A stretch of DNA of 64,000 bases, from NCBI RefSeq assembly GCF_007655135.1, contig NC_045129.1, forward strand, positions 19,442,274 to 19,506,273, in the 5' to 3' direction. Source of the stretch: Punica granatum (lineage: Eukaryota > Streptophyta > Magnoliopsida > Myrtales > Lythraceae). Both the position numbers and the translations under genes were made by a program. Below, piece after piece: positions 31,601-42,818 of the stretch; position 1 is the first letter of the stretch, and each line of letters starts with the position of its first letter. The notes below the pieces were generated by a model. That model ran no database searches. It had not been told where the DNA came from and saw only the letters and a list, made by a program, of their open reading frames with translations.

Positions 31601-33849
31601 AAGAATAATGGAGATGTACATGTGACGATGTATGGTGTGCATGGGAGCATGGATCCGAAGAAAAAAACGTGAACTTTCATGCATTCGGATCTTTGAAACG
31701 TACGAGCACTTCATGCAAGCGAAGATCGAAGATCCTAACTTCTCTAAGTTGTAGATGTGCGTTACCTAGCCTCGATGCACGAGGAAAAGAGTCGGGGATG
31801 CGGCCTCGAGAGTCGCGAGACTCGGTTTGAGTGTTACGGGTTGAAGAGACCCGAGAGGAGGCAGCCGCGGCAGTTTCGGGAAAATGGGTCGGCACGCTTG
31901 CTCCGGTCACGGTACGGTGCGGGGTTGGGCTCGTTGGACCCCTAAGAGACGGATCTAGATGACCATGGGCAGACCCGAACGTGCCAAGGCCTGAACAAAC
32001 CCGAAAATGTGCGATAAAGTTCGGTAAAAGTCGAGTGAACCCGGTAAAGGAGAAACGGGTGAAACGGTGGTTGTGACCGGTTGATCGGCCCTCGAATCGT
32101 GAGCACCTCTTCACAAGAGAGGGTGAGGGTTGTGAGGAACCCTTTGAACGTGATGGCACGACTCGGCAAAGTCGTGGAACGAAATGGCACGCGTGGAAGG
32201 TTCGGTGTGCACCTGGTATCGGTCAAGGGACCCGATTCTTCGTGCTGCTGAAACGAGGTGTGGGAAGCTTCAAATCGAGAATCTAAGCCCGAAAATGGAC
32301 TTAGGGGGTGGAAAATATGTAGACTAGGGAGTTTGGTGATTTTTGGCTTAGGTCGGGTCGGGTGGTTACCCGGATACCGGGTGGTTTTCCGGCTGTTTCG
32401 GCCGGTTTCGGCCTTGGCACGGCTGAACGAAAGTGGGGGAGAGGGTTGGAGCTTGAGAGGTTTTTGGAGAGAGATTGGCTTGAGAGAGAGTGAGAATGAA
32501 GAAGTGATTAAGTCTAATGATCAATGGGAACTTATAGGATGTGCTAATGGCTTGATTTGGGGAAGTTAAGTGCAGTTAGGGAAACTAAACTAGGGCTGCC
32601 GAAATTTTGATGAGGGTTAGGGAGGGGAAATGGTCTTGTTGAGTGTAGGGGAAGGCAAAGGAGAGTGATGGGTGTGATGGATGTGTAAGAAGAAGTGAAA
32701 GAAGTGAGGGAAATTTGAATTGTGTGGTGGGGAAGCTTTGGAGCCGCCGGCCATGGAGGGAGGAGCCGCGGCTTGGGCTGTCGCGTTGGAGCCAAAGGTT
32801 TGAGCCGCGGCTTGGGGTTGAGCCGTGGCTTGATGGCTCGGCTTGGCTGAGCTGTGGGCCCCGTTCGATTGAGAGAAAAGCCGGAAAATGCTTGGAACTT
32901 GATTGAGCTTGCACCCGATCTCCGATGTCCGATTAATTTGTAGATTTGGAATGCTTGAATGACGAGGATTTGAATGAGCCTAATATCGCCATGCGTCGTG
33001 TGAACGAACGTTCGGGCGACTCGGCGCCTCGAGAGTCGGTTTGGCCCTGTTTGGACGTTCGGAGCGGAGTTTAGCGTCCCCCGGTCCCCGATTGCTCTTT
33101 GTGCGTCTTGACATTCATTTCGGTGGCCCTTATGCCCCGTGGGGGATCATTGGCTCGTCGCCCTCGGACGAAGACCGTAGGCCCGGGAAGACCTACGGAC
33201 TTGTGACCGGGATTTTCTCAGTGTTCCCTGAATGTCTTGAGGTGCTCGGGGATCGTTGTTGTGCTCGGGGATCGTTGTGATCTCTGTTCTTCGTGGACGT
33301 GCCCCGAAGGCTCGCCGGGAGACGTTCATGACCACTGAAACGTCCCTCGGGAAACCGAGTCGAGTTCCGGAGGGTCATCTGAAGCTTGTTCCCCGACTTT
33401 GGTGGTCCCTGGGTGCCTGTGGGCCCGTTTTGGGGGGCTGTCTGCTTGTCAGTGGAGCGGGCCCCGGGAGCTCTGTCTGAAAAGGCGTCCGTGAGAGATC
33501 GGGGTGTCCCGGCTCATGTGGCTTGCCCCGAAAATGCGTCCGGACGTGTCATTGGTCATTTTGGCATAGAGAGGGATTTTTGGAGTCCTATATTGGGCAC
33601 CTTTCGGTGCTTCGGTGACTCGGTGATGAATAGTGCCACGGTGCCAGCTCCGTCGTTTCTAGGATTCCTTGTTCGCTCGTTCTTCTAACTGCTCTCTTCC
33701 GCCTTTCTCAGTGAACCGTGCTCTTCTCTTATTGTTCATGACTCCGTGCCCGCCTATTTGCCTCTGATTGCCGGTTGATGAATAGTGCCCCGGGCTTCGG
33801 TCGGGAATCCTCGCGTGGGAAGCCGGTGGGCCAAAATGGGGTGCTGACA
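28628..33849 (-). repeat. 3' LTR of the derivative (subfamily B)
   Basis: A 5,222-bp LTR running from TGTGCGCACCCG to GGTGCTGACA without a large gap. It carries the hairpin at 28873-28893 in a variant with both arms changed, and the longer hairpin at 31088-31119. A run of nine G at 29633-29641 is peculiar to this copy. No coding content beyond LTR-wide homologous short frames. Confidence 0.85.
28873..28893. promoter_or_regulatory. Variant LTR hairpin with paired changes
   Basis: Here the stem reads GTGTGGG-CCTATAT-CCCACAC, against GTGCGGG..CCCGCAC in the other seven copies. One base in each arm has changed so that pairing is kept. Both changes are of the kind produced by loss of CpG methyl-cytosine, so chance is possible. 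Confidence 0.55.
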
Positions 33850-34019
33850 GCTCCTAAAGACGTCGGGGGCTGGAGATGCGTAGGAGGGGCGCCCGAGTAC
33901 GCCGGGAGCATGCCTGCGGGAGTCGGAGGCGACGGAGCGTGCGTTGGAGGCGGTTGAGAAAGGGCCGGAGCCGGCGGATTGACTTCCTCGGAGATGTCGA
34001 CTCGATCTTCTTCCGCCAT
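33850..34019 (-). pseudogene. gag: Gag N-terminal fragment fused to the LTR
   Basis: It starts with ATG at 34019 and reads MAEEDRVDISEEVNPPAPAL followed by Pro/Thr-rich sequence. After 56 codons it runs directly into the LTR terminus at 33849 (the frame continues meaninglessly to 33729). It is the only place in the window where the authentic gag start is seen; in the complete element this part is deleted. No polypurine tract lies between it and the LTR. Confidence 0.75.
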
Positions 34020-34338
34020 TCTGAGACGTTGACGAGTCGGATAACGGTGCGACGCCAGTTATAATCACCTAGATTCCAAGAATGTGTAAGGGCAAACATC
34101 GATATCTCAGATGATAATTACGGAACAAGTAAAATGACAAGATGTATGAGATGCATGAGTTTTCAAAATACTAATGTCATTACATTGATTAGATTCAAGT
34201 TCCATACTTTTGCAAAATAGAACGTACGGAAGAAAAAAAAAGGAACATAAACGTAAAGCCGACATCCCTTTGCGCTCGGTGGCCGCTTGAAAGCGGCGTA
34301 GGTCTGAGCGAGGGCAAAAATGGATGCGTCTGCTAATC
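34020..34338 (-). other. Spacer between ORF1 and gag
   Basis: About 320 bases, AT-rich in the middle, with no frame of note. Its ORF1-proximal 70 bases match 20470-20533 of the complete element; the remainder is missing there. It may hold signals for expression of gag downstream of ORF1, but no specific motif is visible. Confidence 0.55.
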
Positions 34339-35706
34339 CTAGGGGTGGGCGAGGTTGCGCGCCCTTTTGTGCACCCGGTCCAACTGCGCGCTCAAACGGG
34401 CCATCTCTCGATCTAGACGTGCAACTCAGGCGCGTGCTCGAGTCAACTCCGTCTGAAGCTCCCTGTAGTCCGCGACCTCTGTGCGGGAATCAACAAGCTC
34501 GCAACGGATCCTATCTCGTTCCTCCCTGACGGCCCGTAGTTCCGCGTGCATGGCCGCTTGGATGGAGCTTTCGGCTTCGGGAGCGAGGGTAGATGTAGCT
34601 CGGGGAGTCGGGGCGGCCTGGGGCCGTTGTGGTGGTGCTGATCCCTGTGAATAGAACCAAGCCACGTATGCTGATGTGGCGGAGAATGCTCACTCCTCGT
34701 CGGTGGGGTGTTCGGGGAAGTACAGGTGCTGTATGGTGCTAGCGTCCCGTTGGCGGCGAATGTCCCGAATCTGCAGGAATCTTGCGGGGGCCGTGGATGT
34801 AGAGTCGGCCCATTGGATACGGAAAGGTAGGCGGTCCGCCTCGGCGGGAATGTCCTGTAGGCCGCTGAGCTGTCTGATTACCCGGCCGGGGAATATGAGT
34901 GTGCTCCCCAAGTGGCTGAGAAGAGGAACTCCCACAATTCCGGGACATCCCGTGATCATGGAGCCACCGGGATTCCGTCGGGCGACCCATAAGAATCGTG
35001 CAGGCGTCAACTCACGCCAAAAACGCCTCCATTCCGAAAAGCTGTGCTCGGGAGGCGGGATGACTGGTGCAAGGCGCTCGATCAAAGAGCGCTCGTCGGA
35101 GATGTAGGAGAACGGATGTGATGAGCAAAAAGGGCGGACGTGCGCTAGAAGCCAAGTCTGCAGTAGGTGCGGGGATCCCCTCATCCTGCCTCGCCGAACC
35201 TCCCTAACATAGTCAAGAGACCGAACGGTCTCAGCTAATAAAGCCTCCACATAACTATGGCCTCCCACCGCTTGGAGGACGACTTGGGCTATAGCCCCGT
35301 CAATGAGGTTCGGCGAGTACGGGAATAGGAGAGTGCCAAAGACCAAGAGCAGGAATTCATGGCAGGCATCGTGCTGATAAGAAGCCGTCGTAGGTGTCAT
35401 TGCGCGGAGGAGCGTCCAATCGGAGAGCCACGCGATCCTGATGCCTTGATCCCACCTCTGACGAAGCTCCTCGTGGATGTCTTGAGCAGGTATGTGGAGA
35501 AGAGTGGAGAGCTGACTCTGGACGGTTGTGAACGGGTTAGGCACGAAGATGCCGTGGGTCGTGGGCATAGGCCTCTGGATGAGTGCCGTGTACTCCTCGA
35601 TCGTAGGGGCTAACTCCGTCCCCTGGAAGTTGATGGGGGCTCCCGACTCAAGGGTGTGAATTCCTTGAAATCGAGCGAGGATCTTTGGGGGCCGGTTCGG
35701 TGGCAT
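34339..35706 (-). pseudogene. ORF1, damaged copy
   Basis: Closely related to ORF1 at 20534-21973. The first ~46 codons and part of the leader are deleted: the leader joins ORF1 at NFQGTELAPTIEEY, giving a substitute start at 35706. A TGA at 34690-34692 stands where the intact copy has CGA (arginine in DERVF). Another TGA near 34426 stands where it has CGG (RARARVA). The globular domain and the coiled-coil tail are otherwise recognisable. The stop at 34339-34341 is at the same place as in the intact copy. Confidence 0.85.
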
Positions 35707-35920
35707 AGCCGACTCGATCCGTTCCCTTACTCGGAACCTCTGACTAACCTAGCTTCCTATATTGGTGCCCGTGGGATGTCGGACAAGGTACCTAAGAACC
35801 CGCTAGAATGATGCGATGCAAATGCAAGAAGTAATGGTGCTTGAAAATAAATGTACGGAAAGCGGTAAATAGACACGCAAGCAAGCAACCGGAAACGAGC
35901 CCGAACCCTCTAAGTATGTC

Positions 35921-35937
35921 CCCAGCGGAGTCGCCAA
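35921..35937 (-). other. Primer-binding site of the derivative
   Basis: On the minus strand TTGGCGACTCCGCTGGG, two bases inside the 5' LTR, differs at one position from the site at 22459-22477. Confidence 0.75.
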
Positions 35938-35939
35938 GT

Positions 35940-38900
35940 TGTGCGCACCCGAATTTAATCTCGTCGGGGCACGCATGCGCGCGCCTAAGCAAACGCGGCT
36001 TGGGAGTGTCCACCTTCCCGGGGACGCGCGACGGATGCACGTGAGAAGGAGTCGTCACTTGCCATTTTACAACCCGAAGGTCGAGGGCCGGCAAGTTACC
36101 CGGGTCTAGGGTTACGAAGTACACCTAAATGCTAAGGCAATGGTCGTACGGAACCGGAAATTCCGAATTCGGGGGTTCTATTACGTGCGGGCCTATATCC
36201 CGCACGCCCTTTCGGTACTCTAGCTTGCTAGGCTTGCCATTTTGTTTATTTACCGCGTGATTTAGAGTTGTACTCGACTCGCCCGTTTTGACACCGTAAA
36301 TTCGATGAATTGATCAAGTTGGGCCGAACGTCCAAAAGGTGAGTACGCTTGTGCATCGAGGAATCGGTTCACTATCTTAGTGCTACAGTTTACCGAACCA
36401 TGATGGCCGATTCCCTGCGTGAACCGAAGCCACGAGTATCCGAGCTCACTCACCCTTTGGTAGGGATAGACCAACTTAACCGATTCGGCACTCAGACCTC
36501 TCGCTCATCGATCGGGATCCTTACAAGTATATGAATGAACGTATAAATAGAATTCTCACAATGTTCCCTCGGCTAATTACAGGGTACAACTGAATGAGTA
36601 AATGGATCCCGATCGGTTTGCATTGGGCCAATATTCCGCTCCGGCTCGCCGTGTGTTATGAATGACCGATAAATGAATTAAGGCAACGCGGGCTCGAGGA
36701 GCCGGGGGTCGGGTCCGATCGATCCAACGGTTTACGAGGGAATCGGTTGGTTCTCACTGCATCCGATGGACCGATCGAGTTCCCGGGTGATATCTAGATC
36801 CGTTTCACACGCCCGATCCAAATTGCCTTCCACATAGGCCGTATTCGGAGTGTAACGGTGAATCGAGGCTAGATCCCATTCCGCACTCGGGTTGCACGCG
36901 CTCGGTGAGTTAAGAGGTGTTGGACCTCGTGTTCGGTGATTTGGGGCGTTGGACCCCGTGCAACACGCAACCTATAGGCTCGGGCCCGAACCGCAATAAA
37001 TCGTCATAGGCAAGGATAAAACAGAAGAAAACTGATAAAACTGACATAATACAGACAATAACTGACAACTATCGGTGAATACAGACAAGTGGTGTATTAA
37101 GTCGAATGTACGTGATTTAATCAGTTATTAACCGGGGTTGATTATCAAACAATGTATCTAACCTAGGCAAACATAGAGGGCGGGCTAGGATATGGTTCTA
37201 AGCCAATTATATGTGTGAATTTGTTTTAGGACTCTTATTCAGTTAAGTGTTGCTACGGTTTCACCGAATTAGCCAAACTCGTGTTTTGACTCTAGATTGG
37301 AATCTATCATTCCGCCTATCCATTATCTAGCGTTCGATTAGGCCAAATGTATGATTAATCCGGTTTTTCGTATTTTGTAACTGAAATAAAATGATCCCCA
37401 CCGAATCTACAATAAGAAGAAAGAAACACCGAAAACGAACGAAGTGGGCCGCGCGAATGAATCTCGCACCCGAAGGGGTTGTCCTTTCTCGTTCATAGTT
37501 CTAGGTGTTTCCAACTCCCTAAAGCCTAGGGTATCGGTAAATCACGGAATGACGATTATGCCCTTGGATGATAAAATTGCAATGCTCATGTATAAATTGG
37601 AGGTCGCGTTACACGAAGAGGTCTAAGAAGGACTCGCGCGTCTTGACTCGAGCCGCCTCAAATCGGGCCCGGACTCGAGTCATAGCACGCGAGTGCTCGT
37701 TAGACATATATTTTATTCGTGTTACGTGTCTCGGTATTTTGAAATTGTGAGCTTTTTAATGAAAAAGGGCATTCACGCCTTTCCATAAGTCATCGATGCG
37801 TTTACGAATTAATGACCAATTTACCCAATTATTTAGTCCAAGTGATTTAATTAACCGAGTAGCACGTCCCGCTTATCCCGTTTGTGAAATTATTCGATGT
37901 TTATTGCTCCTTGTTACGGTCATCATCGGTTTAATGGGTAATGGTCCGAAATCCATTCACCTATCATGAGATTAACACACGTCTAGCGACGGAACACAGA
38001 TACGAATACACTCAATTCCAAGGATCGAACGCGAAATGACGGAGGAGACCGCCCTAGACCTGGGAGGGGTCAAGGAGCACTCGGCCCTTTTCCGAAGGAT
38101 TAGGCCGAGAGGCCTCCTTGACCCGCCTTGGGTCACGGATGGTATCCCACATCGATTCGGGCCATTCCTTGCATGCCTAATACGTCAAGCACATTAATAA
38201 CACATGTTTTACTCATCTCGATATCACCGTGACCATAATCACATAAAGTCATACAAATACGTACGAACGAGATATTTAAACGGAAAACAACAAAGGCGGC
38301 ATTGACTCAAATGATAACGAAATGGATAAAGCACGGGAATCGATCCGTTTCGAGGCGGAAGAAGGCTCCCCAGACCCGTATGGTCCAAGGAAGCTCTCGG
38401 CCACATTCCTCCAAGGAGGGCCGTGAGCTTCCACGGCTCATGCGAGTCGGGAAAATTTCTTCGGCCCCGATTCGGATCTTTTCCCGTTATGCCATCATAT
38501 TACACACGATTAACGATAAAAAAAAACATAGGAACCGCCCCTTTCCGGGAAGGGGGAGGCCGTCCTAGCCTCGGGTGGGCCAAGGGGACTCACGAGTCTC
38601 TCCCTAGAGACTTGGCCTTGAGTTCCATGGCCCAATCCGTGGCCAAGGGAGCCTCTCCCGCCCGGATCTAAGTCGTTTCCCATCATGGCACGTGAGCTCG
38701 AACATCATACATACATGGCATGGACATACAAACGGAAATAACGAGCGTACGTTGTATGGGAGTGCATGGCATCACGGATCCGAAAGGAAAAGAACAAACT
38801 TTCATGCATTCGGTTGCTCTAACCATATAAATGCCTCATACAAACAAGAATCGAGGATCCTAGCTTCTCTAGGTTGCAAAGAGACGTTACCTAGCCTCGA

Positions 38901-40962
38901 TGTGCGAGGAAAAGAGTCGAGGAAGCGACCTAGATAGTCGCAAGACTCGGCTTGGGCGTAACGGGTTGAGAGACCCGAGAGGCAGCAGCCGCGGCAGTCC
39001 GGGGAAAACGAGTCGGCACGCGAGCTCCGGGCACGGCACGGTGCAAGGTCGAGCTCGTTGGACTCCTAAGAGGCGGATCTAGATGACCGTAGGCAGACCC
39101 GAACGTGCCAAGGCCTGGACAAACCCGAAACAATGTGAAGAGACTCGGTAAATAAAAGGCGAACCCGGTAAAGAACAAGCGGATGGTACGGAGGTTGAGC
39201 ACGGTGGAGCGGCTCTCGGACCGTGACCACCTCTTCACGGGGGAGAGTGAGGGTTGTGAGGAACCCTTTGAACGAGATGGCACGACTCACCGAAGTCGTG
39301 GGAAGAAATGGCACGTCGGAAGGCTCGGTGTGCGCGGCTAGGGTCTCTCGGGACCCGATTGCACTTTCGGCTGGAACGTGATGTTAGGGACCTCAAATGG
39401 AAAATCTAAGCCCAGAAATGGACTTAGGGGGTGGAAAATATGTAGGCTAGGGAGTTTGGTGATTTTTGGCTTAAGTCGGGTCGGGTGGTCACCGGAATAC
39501 CGGGTGGTTTTCCAGCGATTTTGGCCGGTTTCGGCCTTGGCAAGGGCTGGACGGAACTTGGGAGTGGGCTGGAGGTTGAGAGCTTTTTAGAGAGAAGTTG
39601 GCTTGAGAGAGAGTGAGAATGAAGAAGTGATTAAGGTTAATGATCAATGGGAACTTATAGGGGGCCCTAACGATTCGGTTAAGGAACGTTAATCGCGGTT
39701 AGGGAGCCTAATATGGGCTGCCGAAAATCCCAAGAGGGATTAGGATGGGGAAAATGTCATGTTGAGTGTAGGGGAAGGCAAAGGAGAGTGATGGGTGTGA
39801 TGGATGTGTAAGAGGAAGTGATGGATGTGTAAGAAGATTTGAATTGGTGGTGGAGGGAAGGAGGAAGCCTCCTTGGAGCCGCCGGCCAAGGGGATTAGCC
39901 GCGGCTTGGGGCTGTCATGTCGGAGCCGAGGGTTTGAGCCATGGCTTGGGGTTGAGCCGTGGCTTGATGGCTCGGCTTGGCTGAGCTGTGGGTCCCATTC
40001 GATTGCAAGAAAAGCCGGAAAACGCTTGAGACTTGATTGAGCTCGCATCCAATCTCCGATGTCCAATTAATTTGTAGATTTGGAATGCTTGAACGAAGAG
40101 GGTTTGAATGAGCCTAATATTGCCATGCGTCGTGTGAATGAACGTTCGGGCGATTCGGCGCCTCGAGAGTTGGTTTTGCCCTGTTTGGACGTTCGGAGTG
40201 GAGTTTAGTATCCCCCGGTCCCCGATTGCTCTTTGTGCATCTTGACATTCGTTTCGGTGACCCTTCTGCCCCGTGGGGGATCGTTGGCTCGTCGCCCTCG
40301 GCCGAGGACCGTTAGCCCGGGGAAGCCTAGGGACTTGTGATCGGGATTTTCTCAGTGTTCCCTGAATGTCTTGAGGTGTTCGGGAATCGCTGCGGTCTCT
40401 GTTTTCCATGAATGTGCCTCGAGGGTTCGTCGGGGGCGTTTGCTATCACTGAAACGTCCCTCGGGGAGCCTTGTGGAGTTCCGAATGGTCGTCTGGATCT
40501 TGTCCCATGGCTTTGATGGTCCCTGGGTGCCTGTAGGCCCGTTTTAGGGGGCCGTCTGCTTGTCAGTGGAGCGGGCCCCGAAAGCCCTGTCAGAAAAGGA
40601 GTTCGTGAGAGATCGGGGTGTCCCGGCTTATGTGGTATGCCCCGGAAATGCGCCCGGATGTGTTGTTGGTCACTTTGGCACTAAGGGGGATTTTTAGAGT
40701 CCCATATTGGGCACCTTTCGGTGCTTCAGTGATTCGGTGATGAATACTGCCGCAGTGCCAGCTCCGCTATTTTCGGGATTCTTTGCCTGTAAGTTCTTCC
40801 GACTGCTCTCTTCGGCTTTTCTAATGGACCCAGTTCTTCTCCTATTGTTCATGACTCCGTGGCCGCACGTTCGCCTCTGATTGCCGGGTGATGAATAGTA
40901 ACCCGGGCTTTGATCGGGGATTCTCATGTAGGAAGCCGGTGGGCCAAAATGGGATGCTGACA
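35940..40962 (-). repeat. 5' LTR of the derivative (subfamily B)
   Basis: A 5,023-bp LTR from TGTGCGCACCCG to GATGCTGACA. The short hairpin is at 36185-36205 and a longer hairpin at 38396-38427. It is similar in length and structure to 22480-27487 and 28628-33849. No coding content. Confidence 0.86.
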
Positions 40963-42818
40963 CAAGCATTAGACCGATTCGATTAATTCGACTCTCGGAC
41001 TGTTCGCTCACCGACTGGAATTCTTACAGAACAAATGTACAAAATAAAAGTCCTTACAATGCTCTCGAAAACAATAAATACAAATTACAAATGGCTGAAT
41101 TCCAGTCGACTCGCGTTCGGTTATTTTTCCGCTCTAACTCACCGTGAGTTTAGGGAAAAAAACCGAAGAACTGAAATTCAATGCACGCTCTCACTGAATA
41201 GGCCGTTGGACCCCGTGAGTGATGATTAGGGCGTTGGACCCTGTGCTCGATGATTAGGGCGTTGAACCCTAATATTATTCGACCTAGGGATCAGGCTCGG
41301 CCCGCATGGCAAACAGGTGCGGAAAGATAACACGCAACATGTAAATAACAGACAATGTGTTTGTATTCACCGAATGTACGTGGATTAGCAAGTTTATTAA
41401 TCTGGGATATTTTGGCATGCAAATCCTATCCTAGACAAACAAACGTGTGCCAATGTTTTAGCATTCGGCTTTGGTTTGAGAACCTGACATGTCGGGTGTC
41501 CGTAGTCAAGTTTCGTGTGTGTGGATTGCTTTTACAGTGATTTGGTGTTGTGACACTGAATTACCGCTGAATTGATCCAAACTTGTATTTTGACTCTAGA
41601 TTTGGAACCTAGAGTTCCACCTAACCATTTTCTTGCATTTGGTTAAGTCGAATGAAATGATTAGTTAGGTAATTGTAATTTTGATACAGAATACCCAACT
41701 GACATCTTAAACGATACTAAGATGACGCCAAATCGCAAAATGATGTTCTTGCCCTTGATTTGAAAATTTGTTTTTCAGAAAAGGAGAACAACACAATACG
41801 GATTGAAAGTATGAGGGTTTTGAAAAGGGCATTAACACCGTTTTGTAATTCGTCGACACGAGTTACAAATTAATGTCCAATTCGTGCAAAGTTGTTTAAA
41901 TTGAATGAATTAACCTTGTGAACGTCCCGATTAACCCATTCGTGGAATTAATGCTTAAGGGTTGTGCCGAATGCATTAATTGGGAAAACGATTCGTGACT
42001 CGACGACCAAGACGATTCCATAAGGATCGAGGATAATTTGGTCCAATGACCGAAACTACCCTCGTAACCGAATGGACCCGAATGAGTCATCGATACCCAA
42101 ATCCATGCATGCTTTGTTTTGAAAAGACATTTTCATGCGATATTGCGACGATAATGTAAATTGCAAATTATACGAAAGCCGAGAACGGACTCAAAACGGG
42201 AAGAGGAAGCCTCATGCAACCCGTACGAGTCTAAGAGGCTCTCGGTCACTTCTCCTTGGAGATAGCCGAGAGGTCTCATGGCCCGAATGAGGTTCCATGA
42301 GGTTTCCCCGTCTCTTTTCGAATCATTTCTCGCATGCTTAAACGACAAACATGATAAATGACACGATTAAACGAAAGTCGGTATTGCCATGATTTGAATA
42401 ACGCATTCGAACATGGAAACATGCACAAACAAGTTATTTAAGGAATCGATAAAACAATACCGACTTCATGGATGTAAGAAAACACGAGAAAACTCGGAAA
42501 TCGAACTTGGATCGGGCTAAGAAAGCCGTTCTTAACCCGAGGAAAGTAAGCCAAGTCTCAGTTACCTCTTCTTGAGGCAAAACCCAAGAGCTCTTTTGCT
42601 TATTTCGGGTCGGGAAGGTCTTCCGAGGGTCGATCCAAATGTTTCCCGACATTCTAACATGTTATATGATGACGAGCATGCATAATATAACATGAAAGTG
42701 TATAAAAATTAAGTCTTGCAAGTTAAACATGCATAAAATGCCATATTACTCCATAGCCATACAAATAATGTAAAAAACCCTAACTCCTCTAAGTCAAGAG
42801 TGATTTACCTAGCCTCGG
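40963..42818 (-). repeat. Broken A-type LTR, first part
   Basis: Homologous to positions 503-2680 of the A-type LTR at 8-4844, so its first ~495 bp are missing at the junction with the derivative. It is interrupted after CTCGG (42814-42818) by a solo LTR and continues at 49420. Confidence 0.85.

Larger units (their letters stand above)
28628..40962 (-). mobile_element. Two-LTR deletion derivative of the Tat/Ogre-like element
   Basis: It has a 3' LTR at 28628-33849, only 2,090 bp of internal sequence, and a 5' LTR at 35940-40962. The internal part keeps the primer-binding site, part of the leader, ORF1 without its N-terminus and the first codons of gag. The rest of gag, protease, RT, RNase H, integrase and the polypurine tract is missing. 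Outer flanks are CAAGT (28623-28627) and CAAGC (40963-40967), matching at four of five bases. However, the left flank is P LTR and the right flank an A-type LTR, so recombination between two elements is an alternative to simple insertion. Confidence 0.78.

Noticed and set aside
33850..33854. GCTCC after the LTR at 33849, equal to the target duplication of the complete element
   Set aside because: The sequence before the other end of that LTR (28623-28627) is CAAGT, so it is not a duplicate. The bases belong to gag here.
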